Below, piece by piece: positions 46,166 through 58,000 of a stretch of 64,000 nt of DNA. A program made the position numbers and the translations under genes. The notes under the pieces are model-generated. The model was not told where the DNA came from. It made no database searches and saw nothing but the letters and a program-made list of their open reading frames with translations. Every line of letters starts with the position of its first letter. Position 1 is the first letter of the stretch. The DNA comes from Strongylocentrotus purpuratus (taxonomy: Eukaryota > Echinodermata > Echinoidea > Camarodonta > Strongylocentrotidae): assembly GCF_000002235.5 (NCBI RefSeq), contig NW_022145594.1, positions 20,737,390 to 20,801,389 on the forward strand, read 5' to 3'.

Positions 46166-48264
46166 GCTAAAAAGGCTTGAAATGAGGCAAAGACACACGC
46201 GTCGCGCGTATTCAAATCATAACACGGGGATTCCCCACTGCTGGGTTTTTCCCGTCCTGTATACTGAGTGCCGTGTGTCAACTTATCACTGACATCAACA
46301 ATATCCTATTTCTTGTCAAATACATATACTTATAATAACGGCAGTGATACATTTGTGTACATCAGAATACGTATTCGAATATTTTTTTTCGCAAAGCTAT
46401 GACTATAGAGTTGTTTGTTCGCTCAAATTTCAATAAATTCGGAGTAGTTGTATAGGCATGCATGTGCCCTGTAATTTTGTTACGTGCATTATAGTCGACT
46501 TTGATTAATCTACATGATTGTATATCAAATATTGGAATGAACCATATTTTCCAAACTCAATAGTTGTGTAATAAATTACATGTACTCCATATAAATAAAA
46601 ATATCAATAATATATTATGCTTTACCACTCTATCTTTTTTGTTTGTGACTATCGGTAATATCTTATATTTTAAACATTTTCTTTAATGTATATAACAATG
46701 ATAATGTTATATTAAGTTTTTTTCATATTGCATTACAAATATTATATTATTAATAGCCATGTATACATTTTGGGTGCGAATATCATTTTTTTAAAATCAT
46801 CTTATCATTATTATAGTGAATTCTTTCGATGTTGTTAACGTATTGTTGAACTGTAAATTATTGAATAAATTACCGCTGAAGAGGGAAACAAATCATTTCA
46901 TTGGAAAATTAATGTTCAACTTGTCGTCTCATTCGTTTATCATTCTATTTTTTTATATTTTTTAAAATTTTATTTTATTATTATTATTATTATTTTTTTT
47001 TTTGGGGGGGGGGGGCGGCAATGATTTTCAGATGAAAATCATTCACACAATTAGGGGAGCTAGGGACGTATCCAGGGTTGTGGGAAGGGCGAAGTTATTT
47101 TCCCTATCGTGATTTCGGAAATCCCCTGCCGAGGGGGCTAAGTGGGGGGGGGGGGGGGTGTCCGGCAGAAACTCTGATAGAAAAGGTACCCGAAATTCCC
47201 GAGGAATACAAATACAAATAATAATAATAATAATACCCTAAGCCATTTTGTTAATATTTCTCTCACAAAATGGGACCGGGGGCTGGAAAATGGGAGGGTT
47301 TGGCAGTTTAAACCCATGAATACACATTTAAAAAAAAATGATTTTGAGATCTTAGGGGTCCAAAATTATGTACTAACAAAGTCAGAAAACAATATGATGA
47401 TGCCTCCGCAGTCCGCAGAGCAGTCATCTCGTAACTGCGAGGTTCAGGGTTCAAAACCAAGCCATTGGACTAATGCATTTTTATATAAGACATTATAACA
47501 CCAACTTCTAATTTCTGTGAAACACACATCCAAACCCTCGTTCATCTATTTCTAAGATGTGAATATAAAGTTGCTTTTTGGAATGATGTATATGATTGGT
47601 TGCGGTCCAAAAATATAACAAAACAAAAGTTTCGTGACATCGAGATTTGTTTTGGAGTTATAAGCCTCAATAACTTCTGTATCTCATTATCACCATCTTC
47701 TTATTTGCAAACTAATGTATATATTCATGCAAAAATGATATAAAATTATGTAAGCTACATTTGCTCATTTTAAAAACTTGGTTAAAAAAAAAAAAAATAA
47801 CAGAGATTAATTGCTTTAAAACGTAATTTGATTAATTTACATAGGAAAATGTTTAAAGACAGTAATACAAAGTTTTTGGACATTTTGAAAATTGGGTTGA
47901 TAGTGATTCTTTATACTGTTGATATATTTGGATGCCCCTGTGGATGTATTTTAAGCACCAGAAATTTAGCCCCATAAAACACTTCGGCTTTCGAGAAAAA
48001 TTGAATATACAAATTTACTGGTGCTCCCGGTAAATCTTGATAAATTTCAAATAGCGCATACGGCCGTATACATGGTAGCTGCATGCGACCATAAGAATCT
48101 CAGAATATGTAGTTGTGATATATAATTTCCAAACGGGAAAAGCTAATCGGTCGATTTTAGTCAATAAACATTGTTTTGTAGCTTAATTAATATCTTGACC
48201 TTTAAAGGGAGCTGTACAACATAAAGAGTTTATTATTTATTATTTCATAACTGTAGACTAGATT

Positions 48265-51200
48265 GATTGATTGATTTTTATTCGACAAGCTTCCAACATA
48301 CAACAATATACAATAATAACAGATCAAAAAAAGTCAGCTTGAACAGGATAACCCACGAAAGCTCGAGAGCTTATTTCCAGTGGGGTCCCTTACAGACATG
48401 TATAAAATTAATAAGTTAAAATAGTAATATTTACAGACAGATAAGAAAATTAAAAGAACTACTTATTAAAGATAATAATAATAACAACATTAAACTGATG
48501 ATAGAAATGATATTAAGTACAAGAAGAAAAAGAAGAAGGAGAAGAAGAAAAAGAGGAGAAGGAAGAAGAGGAAAATAATGATGAATTTGTAGAAATTCTA
48601 TAACGTACGAAAACATAAGTATATACAACATGAAAAAGTATGAACCGACAGAAGAATAAAAATTTCAATCATATAACATGTCATTCACTTCTCTTCTCTG
48701 ACTGTCAAGTATTAGGTATTCCTTTAATTTCCTCTTAAAATGATCATAGTTTCCTATTTCTTTTACACCATTGGGAAGGGAATTCCAATGTTTTATGGCA
48801 TTGTAATAAAACGAATTTCCAATACTACCTACTCTTTCAGGTAAGTTAAAGTTGAATCGTCTATTTCTTGTATTATAATCATGTACGTCAGTAACAAGAT
48901 CGAAGTTGGATCGAATATAATGATTCGACCTAGTATGGTATATTTTATGCACATGATGCAATACGAGTTGTTTTGATCTTTGGTCGACTTCAAGAAAACC
49001 AGCTTTAGAAAGTTCGCTGTAGCCAACATGAGTTCTTGGACCAGAACAGTTGATAAATCTCACCATTTTGTTCTGTATAATCTTCAACTTCTTTTGATCT
49101 GACTTGTTTATGTTACTATACCATGCAGGGTTAGCATATAGTCAAATAAACATTGAATAAGAGCAAAACAGAGTGTGCGTCTTGCTTTTAAATCCATACA
49201 ACTTTGATATCTGTACAAAAATTTCAGACGAGAATTTGCTTTTTTTACAACTGATTCTACTAAAGATGAAAATGAAATTGCGCTAGCCAACTCAATGCCT
49301 AAATACTTCACAGACTCTTTTCTCTTGATTGCTTGATTATTGTGTGTCACTTTGAATTCAAATGACTTTTTAGAACTACTTTTAGAACAAAATAAAATGC
49401 TTTCTGTTTTTCCCAAGTGTAAAGAAAGCTTATTATCAGTCATCCAATCGACACACGTAGACAGCTGTTCACTGAGCTTTTCCTCAATATATTTAGGATC
49501 AGGATTTGAATAGAGTAGTACGCTGTCATCTGCGTACAATAATAGTTTGAAGTCTTTTATACAAATACACATATCATTTATATAACTTGAAAATAGAATT
49601 GGGCCTAAAATGCTTCCCTGAGGAACACCGCAAGTTATAGGCATTAGTTTGGAACGAATATCATGAATGGCCACTACTTGGTGGCGATTAGATAAGTAGG
49701 ATCTAAACCAATCTAAACTTGCCTTATCAAAACCCATTAGTTGTAACTTCTTCAATAAGACGCAATGATTAACTGTATCAAAAGCTTTTTGCAGATCAAG
49801 GAGCACCATACCAACAAAGCGCCCTTGGGAAGTTTCTCTCCTCAAATAATCAGTCAAATGAATTAGACATGTTTCAGTCGAATAATCATGTCGAAAACCA
49901 GATTGAAATTCATAAATTATATCATTTTCTTTGAAGTATCTTTCAATTTGAACACAGACCGATTTTTCTAGAATCTTTGATGCTACGCTTAAAACACTAA
50001 TAGGTCTATAGTTGCTAACATCAGTTTTATCTTTCTTTTTATAAAGTGGAGTCACTTTTGCTATTTTCATATCCTCTGGAAAAGTACTCGTCAAGATAGA
50101 TAGGTTCATTAAGTAACTTAGAGGCTTAAATAAAACCTTCGCACCATCTTTTAGAAATTTAGCTGGAATCAAGTCTAACCCAGTACTTTTTGATACATTC
50201 AACTTACGTAACTCTTTGAAAACAAATTGTTCACTGATTGGTAATAACTCGAAGCTGTTTTCACGTACACCTTTTCTTTCGTAAAAGTCACGAATACAAT
50301 CATTGTCTGCGCTGAAAAAGTCTTTGGAAGGGGGGAGTTTGTCTACTAATTTGGCAGCCACATTTGTGAAATGAGAATTGAATTCATCAGCGATGGCCAT
50401 CTTATCATGACATAATTCCCCATCAATTTTAATGACAGATTCTTGTTCTTTTCGCTTCTTATTTTTCAATCCTAAGCTTTTTAGATTCTGCCAAAGTTTT
50501 TTCGAATCTTGTTTATTTTCTTCTATCTTGTTTTGTAAGTAAACGAGTTTAGCCCTTTTCACCTCTCTTTGGACCATATTTCTTAATACTCTGTATCTTT
50601 TATAGAGCTTCTCATCTTTTGCTCTTTTCCTCCATTTTTTGTATACTATATTTCTCTCTTGAATTAGGGAAAGAATATCTTTAGTCACCCAAGTTTCTGA
50701 TCTTTGTTTTATTCTTATCCGTTTCAGTGGCGCTATCATATTCAAATTTGAGATAAAAACATGTTGAAATATTGACCATGCCTCATTTACATCTGTACAG
50801 TCAGTTATTCGTGACCAATCAACAACAGATAGTTGAAGATTGAAAGACTCTTCTGTATATTTTTTCATGGATCTGATATCATTAGTCCTGTGATGACCTA
50901 TAGCCAGTCTAACATTTTTCCGTGTACAGAAAGTAAAATAATGGTCGCTAATACCTAGATCAATGACACCACTTTGACTTATTTTATTTTCTTTGGTACA
51001 ACCAATATGATCCAATAGAGAAGAACATGTAGGTGTAACGCGTGTTGCCTCTTTAATGAGTTGACTAAACCCATGAAGACTCAACAAGTCAATATATTTT
51101 TTAGCCAGTGGCGATTTGCGAAGAAGACAAATATTCATGTCTCCTAAAAGAATTATTTCGTCATCCTTTTTTAATGTATCAAGAATATTGGACAATTTTT

Positions 51201-51607
51201 CGATAAACAAATTGTTTTTCGGAGGTCGATACAGAACGCCAACAACAATTGGTTTTGATCTTGGTATAAGCAAATTTATCCACAGGGATTCCGTATCTCC
51301 AGTACTTATAGCATCCATAATATTAAATGCAATATCATTTTTGATATAGAAACATACACCACCTCCAGAGCCAGAGGATCGATCATGGCGTATGATTTTA
51401 TATCCGTCTATTTCAATTTCTTCATCATTTATGGAATTGTTTAACCATGTTTCAGTGAAAGCAATAATAGACAGCCTTTTTCTTTTAAAAAGAATTCTAA
51501 GTTCCGATATCTTGTTTAGAATAGACCTCACATTGAGGTGTAAAAAATGAAGACCTTTAATTTTAAACTTTTCTTCAAATTCTTGAAAAAGAGAAGTGTT
51601 TTCATCT
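48265..51607 (-). mobile_element. 5'-truncated APE-type non-LTR retrotransposon (CR1/Jockey-like)
   Basis: The minus-strand element ends, on the low-coordinate side, in a short tail of ATCA repeats (GATTGATTGATTGATT on the plus strand). The 5' end is cut just before the endonuclease domain, since host MITE sequence resumes at about 51608. It carries one long ORF2 and a separated C-terminal frame. No clear long target duplication; GATT may be shared by tail and target. Confidence 0.85.
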
Positions 51608-51621
51608 TTCAACCGCGACAC
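48665..51621 (-). pseudogene. ORF2: endonuclease and reverse transcriptase with one frameshift
   Basis: The main frame runs from 51621 down to 49108 (837 codons). The first triplets are host sequence and the first codon is GTG, so no native start is present. An AP-like endonuclease opens the protein (HLNVRS near residue 28, FTETWL near 55-60, a later GDMN). The reverse transcriptase follows, with YRPISVLS, a DLQKAFDTVNH block, GVPQGSILGP and the catalytic YADD. A one-base shift near 49130 then diverts the frame to a stop at 49108. The C-terminal tail resumes in another frame from 49087 to 48665 and includes FYYNAIKHWNSLP. With a missing 5' end and this break the copy is probably inactive, but otherwise well preserved and so fairly young. 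Confidence 0.85.
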
Positions 51622-51714
51622 AGAACGATCACTTATTATTGTATATCGCAGGCTACAATATGTTCATATGAACCAAATTCATGGCCCCATACCAAAACTT
51701 TGTATTACCTTTAA

Positions 51715-54250
51715 GAACAATAAGGAAATTGATATACATGTATGTTATAAAAAGTGTTTAAAAAGTGATTTGGAGTATTTTAATTTAATGTATTTTGTTT
51801 ACTTGTGCTCAGGCGCGTACGCAGGATCATCAAGGGGGGTTTAACATTTATAAATCGGGCCGAAAATTTCGCAACGACATTTGAAAATTTGACATTTCGC
51901 TCCACTGGGGGGGGGGGGGGGGGGGGGGTCACCTTTTTAGGTCAGCCATGGGAATAATTTTTCTTTCTTTTTTTCTTTTTTAATAATGAAAAAAAAAAAA
52001 TCCAAAGGGGGGTTTACACACATAAACATACCAAAGGGGGGGGGGGGGGTTTAACCCCCAAACACCCCCTGTGTACGCGCCTGCTTGTGCTACTATGTAG
52101 TATACGAGTTGATAAATAAAACAATCTTTAAAGGAAAAAAAAAAATTAATCCTCATTTAATTGCCACGCCCCTAATTTGGCTTAGAAAACCGACTGGTCA
52201 CTTTTCTACATGCAATTTGGGCAAAAAGGGTATTTCTCACCGATGGCTTGATTTCCCCCTTTCTTCTCTCATTAGGCCTACGCTATATTATATTTGTTTC
52301 CTTTTCTTCTACCTTCTTCCTCCTTCAATCTTTAATTATTATTTTGTATCTATTAATGTTACTACTATTGATATTATCATTCAGTTGATAATTATAATTA
52401 TTCATGTTACTAGTGACATTAATATTATCATTATTATGCTAATTATAATTATTCATGTTACTGACATTAACACTTGGTATTACAATTAATATTATTAATA
52501 TTACTTTTATTATAAATTTTACTATTATCATTAATCTTATTATTGTTTTAGGCCTATAATTAATACCATGATAATTATCATTATTACTCATGTAACTTTT
52601 ATCATTGATATTATTATAGATCTAGTTATTATAATGATATATTTCATCATTTATAAATATTCCTTTTTGTTTTGTTTTTGTTTATGTTTTGAGGGGGTCT
52701 TCTCTTTCACTGCATGGTCGTAGCAGACTTCTATGCCATAGTATATGGGGGGGGGGGGGTGAATCCATGCAGGACCGTAAACAAAATTGTTTTAAAGAGA
52801 TTAAAATAAACAATGAGTAACTGAATGAACAAATAAGTGAATAAATAAATAACTATATAAATGAATAAATAAATAAATAAATAATGATCATATAAATGAT
52901 TTATAAACAAATAAATAATATATTAATAAGTATAGTTTATAATAAAAAACTGAAATGTGAAGAAGGTTGTTGCTTTTATAAGAGGGGCACATTTTACATT
53001 TTCTTATGTTGTTTCAGACCGAAGGTAGGGAGAGAGGGGAAGAGGGGGAGGGGGAGAGGTTAGAGGGAGAGAGAGAGAGATGTAGGAGACTCTTTATTTT
53101 TCAATTTTTCTAGTATTGAAGGCTAGCAAGAGCCATCAAGACTAAAAAGAAACTTATAGGATTGAACAAAACAACAACAAAAATCACAGAAATAAATAAA
53201 TAAAATTTCAAAATCAGTAGAATATCTGGTTATATAAAATCATAGGCAGTTGTCGAAATCCCACATAATAAATCTATGTCAAATGAATTATGTAGCGTTA
53301 TTCAGAAAATATATATATAAATATCGGCATACTGTGCGTTTGGCTTTAAAACACCGCATGCCATGAATAATGAATAAGAGGGCGGGGCAAGCAATTTGAA
53401 TTTCAAATATCTCGTCAAAATAAAGCGCGCACTTTTGCTAAGTTCCTTGACCTCAAACTCGACACGCCCCTCGACGACACGCCTACTCTGTTTACATCAT
53501 GGAGGCGGCAACTCTTCCCGAGGTCGGTCAAGTGCGTCGATCAGTTGTGGTCAGTTGCATGGTCAACGCAAGTGATTTGTCCCTGCAATATGCAAATTAA
53601 ACTTTGATCAATAGATCACTAGCTCTGTGCAGGCTTTTACATATCACTCATGTTTTCTGATAATAGTTTTAATCAACTTTGGGCGGCGAGGCTAAATTTA
53701 GATTTGTGTCTATAGCCTAGACATAATTAATTAAGCCAGGGTAACATATAGCTGTGGGCATATTAAACAAAATTAATCTACAAATTATGTTAACAAAATA
53801 GGCATAGACCTATAAAATCGTAGTGAAAAATTGGGTAGTCTAATGACGTGAATAATTCTACATGAACGGTTGGATGTCCAGTACAATTTTATTCAATTAT
53901 TATTTATTTTAAGGAGATATATCACTTTCACTGCAGATCATGAAATGTAAATGCAAGCAACGTATTACATTTTGACACTATAAGTTATGTGTTGGAAGAG
54001 CTTTGGAAAAAATGAATCACAAGATTTCCAGGAAAACTCGTGTGGCAAGACAGGACTACATATGCCGTGATATCAAGGAACCAAAAAACATACCGTATGG
54101 ATGACTTTTAAACAAGTGATAGTCATCACTACTTTGATGACTAAATGTAATGACAAAACATGACTCATAACTGCAAAATTCATTAACGCAATGAAAGTGG
54201 AAGGGACGAGCTTGTTCTTTTCCATCAAACCAAATTGTGTTTTAGAGGGG
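51715..54250. other. Stretch without a recognised gene
   Basis: Contains one hAT-type MITE, ATT-rich and AAATA-type simple repeats (52320-52930) and a GA-rich run (53020-53070). At 53500 an ATG opens a short frame beginning MEAATLPEV, just downstream of a GC box near 53384; support for a gene start there is weak. Confidence 0.45.
51810..52083. mobile_element. hAT-type MITE
   Basis: 274 bp bounded by CAGGCGCGTACGCAGG and CCTGTGTACGCGCCTG, with a perfect 8-bp duplication CTTGTGCT (51802-51809 and 52084-52091). The interior has G runs of about 25 and 13 nt. End sequence and duplication length match the hAT element at 15548. Confidence 0.9.
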
Positions 54251-54720
54251 CCACTTCCCAGTTTGTTTACAATCGCCTTGCTCCAAAACAACGCACGTGC
54301 ACCCAATTCGAATCACTGAAGATTCCAACTCGACAGCGTACACGTAGACATCCTACGTTTATTATTTTCGCGCACATTTGAAAGGACGCTAGTTTTCGCG
54401 GGAAAAGCCTCGAACGAGACGTGGTCACATGACCCAGCATCCGGGATATTTGCATGCCATTGCGTATGACATCATCGATTCGACGGTCGCTTCGCCTCAT
54501 TTGCATAACAGTTGCTATAGCGAGTAGGCGGGGCGTCGGCATTTTGAAAGGATCTGCATATTGATTGACAGTTACTACGACAACTCGACCTGCCGGGCGC
54601 GTCAATCGTTCGCTGAAGAGGAAATTTCGAATAAAGAACAACGCACCGAGATTCCGCCATATTTGTTTCGACCCGACCTCGATGACCGGATAGAGAATTA
54701 TCATCAATGGATTTATTATT
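54250..54720 (+). promoter_or_regulatory. CpG-rich promoter-like segment
   Basis: It stands out from AT-rich flanks by CpG content and dense sites: E-box CACGTG (54294-54299), near-perfect E2F site TTTTCGCGGGAAAA (54393-54406), octamers ATTTGCAT (54448-54455 and 54499-54506), a CRE-like TGACATCA, GC box GGCGGGGCG (54527-54535) and a YY1-like CCGCCATATTTG (54654-54665). It probably drives a gene to the right, but direction is unproven. Confidence 0.5.
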
Positions 54721-55014
54721 GACTGTTGTCGTCTAGGATTACCGTTCTCAATGGATTGGAAATATATTTACAATTACGATCTGGTAAATTTTCTGTGGAT
54801 TTTTAGCGAAAATTAACGGTTTTTCTGCATGATCATTTCCCCCTCACTGCGTCTTCTCACGTTCATGTATTTTCATTTTCGCGCGCCTGTCGCCGAGTGG
54901 ATCGTCTCTGAATGACCCCAATAGCCGACAGGCTTTCACCCTTTCTTGGAATATAATTTATGGATTCTTTCTCGATTTGACGTGGAATATTCTGTGGATA
55001 GTACGATTACACTG
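54720..55014 (+). other. Possible 5' non-coding exon
   Basis: The sequence between the promoter-like segment and a strong donor ACTG|GTAAGTGTTT at 55015 has no long frame and could be a first non-coding exon with a long intron. No downstream coding exon was recognised up to 64000. Confidence 0.3.
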
Positions 55015-58000
55015 GTAAGTGTTTAGTTTTTCGCAATTCTCATCAAAATTTCCTCTGTTTCGTGAGATAATTTGAAAATTGTGAGGGCGCTTCCGATTTG
55101 AATTTCGTGTGTGATCTGTGTGTGATTCGTATTTTGCGCTCAGCAAAACAGCTGATTTGAATGACCACGATTGACTTGTAAACTTTCATTGATAGTTCAC
55201 GTTTATAAGACCAGATTCTAAAAATAAAATCAAAGTTTGTTCTTTAACAATCATATCACACTGTACATTTAAAGAAATCATTAATATTCCCCTTTTTTCT
55301 GCGCTTTTTCTCGTGGTGGGAAGGTTTGTGTGATGGAGTCAATGGCAGGCAACGTGGTGCATGGTAGTGAGTGCATGGGGCTGTAATGAAATGTCTGCAT
55401 GTTAACCCATTTGATATGTAAACAGCTTAATTTTTCGTCAGATTCTATCTTTTAGACTTCATCTCAGTTGGTTACTTGTATTCATGCGACCAATCCTCAT
55501 TGTGTTGAGTAGTTGTAGAATGCAGATTTTTTTTTCTTTCTGATCTGAGTTTGATTTTTTTTCTCGGTCACACTCGGACGGAATCAACTGGCAACTCTCA
55601 TGAGTCGAGACTCAATGTCTCCCTTATTTTTAAATTTATAAAATTGAATGAGTCATTAAAGACAGTTCATCAAATTAAAGCAAAATATGTCATCTTTGTC
55701 ATGACATTGCCAGTTAGACTGTTCATTGAATTTGATGATTTTATTACATCTGGAAATGACCATTATTAATTTTGTATGTAGACTAGACTCTAGACCACCA
55801 CCCTGTTCACATTTTAACTCCTCATCATTCTTCATCTCGTCTTTTGATCTGGAGATTGACACCTTCGCAGTAAAACATCTATCAGCTATAAGCTATCGAT
55901 GGCTTGTGTGTTGTGTGTTATTCAAGACAGATTTTTAGACGAATTGATTTGAACAACATCGCAGGCAATGTTCTTTGAATCTTTCGCAATGTAGATCTAG
56001 ACTGTTGTTTTCACAATGTAGATTGTAAATTGATGCTATTCAATGCGTAAAATCCAACCTTTGTAAATTGTCTGGACACATAACACCCTGTCCAGATGCA
56101 GTTGTCAGTCTACCAAACAGGAACATGATGCACATGTAACTTGCACCATCCTAGTTTCCTACACCAAACACAAATAGGATCTCCAATTTTGTCAGAATTC
56201 CAAGGATGTCTGAAATTGATTGAAGGAAAGAAGGAAAGTTACTGACGTTTGATGTTTATGTCTACAAATGGCAAAGAATCTATGTTAGCTTTTGACCCTA
56301 ATTGTTAATGTATCCAAAGGAAAATTGTATTTAATTTACCAGTAGAGAGCAAGTAAGTGTTGTTCACATTTTGTACGATGGACCTGTTTTAGTGTTTAAT
56401 GGTGTAAACAGTCAAACAGGTAAATTATACATGTATGTTAGACTAGAGGGTCCTAAAGCTACGCGGATACTTCAGCTACGCACAAGTACGGCAAAACGTG
56501 CAATCCAAAGTTTCAGTACACCAAACTTCTGATGTGACTGAGCAACGAGAATCTCATTGAGGTTTGCCAAAAAGAGTTAGTAATTTTCCTCTTTTTGAGT
56601 AAAATATCAGTAGAATATAATCGGTGTGAAATTCCCATACATCAGCATGTAGGGCTTTCCAACGCTTGTAAAAAGTTCATTTGTATTAAAGCAGAAAATG
56701 GGATAAACAAAAAAGCGAAATGGAAAAAAAAAAAAATCAGAATTATCTATCAGAAAGCTATGAATGTTTGATATGTTTGGAATCACTAAGTCTGCAGTGT
56801 ATAACATTTTTTATAAAAATATTATTACCTTCCGTTTTTCCCAAATTTTGTTTGTAAAATTGTAAGTGCTTTCTCTGTAGGGGCACTACTAAAAATATGT
56901 ATGGGATGTTATTACACTCGAATACAACAGAAAGAAGCATTTGCCTCTAAAATTAGCAGTATCGGTGTGCGATGCCATTCCTGCACATACCCCGTAATCT
57001 TGAATGTCTGAGCCTTCTACATGTGCTGTAGTCTTTCATAACAAGACCCTTAAGCTCATCACACAGCTGTCTGTACACTTAAGTTACTTTTGTTTTACGA
57101 CAAATATTTTGTTGATAATGAGAGAATTAATTTTGGCCAATTTGGGGAGGTATTCAATGATTCGAACAAAAATAATTAAACATTTTTGTCATTCTGTATT
57201 CAAAATACGGTACACAAATTGTTTAATGTTGAGATTGCGTACAGGTACAGTACATGTACTTTAAAGGTACCAGACATGATTAACATTTTATGGTATTTTC
57301 TGGTTCCTGTTATTCAATCAAGATATTTGTTAAACATACATTTATTATTGTTTTACTGTATTTGAATATTTGGATAATAAAACCTCGACTCAACTCAACT
57401 CAAGTTTGTGGCAGCTCGGCAGGAACCTATCCTTTCACTGAAGGACCGAGAATGAGACTAGACTTTGCTCGTGTTTTGAAATATGACAAGGCCTATGACA
57501 CAGGAGTTTGGAGGAAGGAAGGAGCGAAGAACGGGGGCACAATGTTCCAAAGCAGGATGTATTTCATAGAGCGGAGTTTAGAGTAGTGCGTGTCTATCCC
57601 TGTCTCTCGTCTGTCAGGTCTCGGAGAATGAGGTCATACAAACCAGTAAATTATGCTAGACGCCACAGCTTTCCGGTGCAGCCCGCTCGCTCCCCAACGT
57701 TTTCACCCCTCCCGGGCTAGTCCTCGTCAGTCATACATTTACAAGTTTTTTGATCAAATTTGAAAAGAAGTTTTGAAGATTTTCATACAGTACAGTAAAA
57801 AAGTCAGGATTTTGTCTAGTTTTGCACTGGCTGTTTTGATTGTAATGTTTAGGGTCCGTTTTCATTGCCCCTCTGTAAAAACTTTTAAACTTTTGGGGTC
57901 CAGAGACTCAAGGCCCATTTACACTCGATCCCTAGATAATCACTGTTATTGTCAAACCCCACCAAAGTGTCCAAAACATTTGTTGTTCTTCTCCGAGTTG

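Larger units (their letters stand above)
44829..47856. other. Stretch without a recognised gene
   Basis: Holds the fourth copy of the dispersed repeat (45058-45238), a dispersed repeat near 45290-45420 (AAAGGGAAAGTCTACCCTGA), a CT-rich microsatellite and G runs near 47004 and 47143. No exon recognised. Confidence 0.5.
47857..51710. mobile_element. TTAA-flanked MITE split by a LINE insertion
   Basis: The left part (47857 to about 48264) matches 44313-44720 and the right part (about 51608-51710) matches 44718-44824. Both outer ends adjoin TTAA (47853-47856 and 51711-51714). The intervening 3.3 kb is the non-LTR retrotransposon. Aligning the intact copy puts the insertion point within GATTTCAAC. 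Confidence 0.85.

Noticed and set aside
54267..54707. 146-codon minus-strand frame
   Set aside because: It lies across the CpG-rich promoter-like segment and shows no recognisable domain; high CpG content lowers stop frequency.
55334..55390. ATG beginning MESMAGNVVHG near 55334 as a start exon
   Set aside because: Short, with a poor acceptor context and a stop soon after; cannot be supported.
57290..57586. 98-codon plus-strand frame in a GC-richer island
   Set aside because: No recognisable protein and no convincing acceptor/donor pair; kept only as an island.
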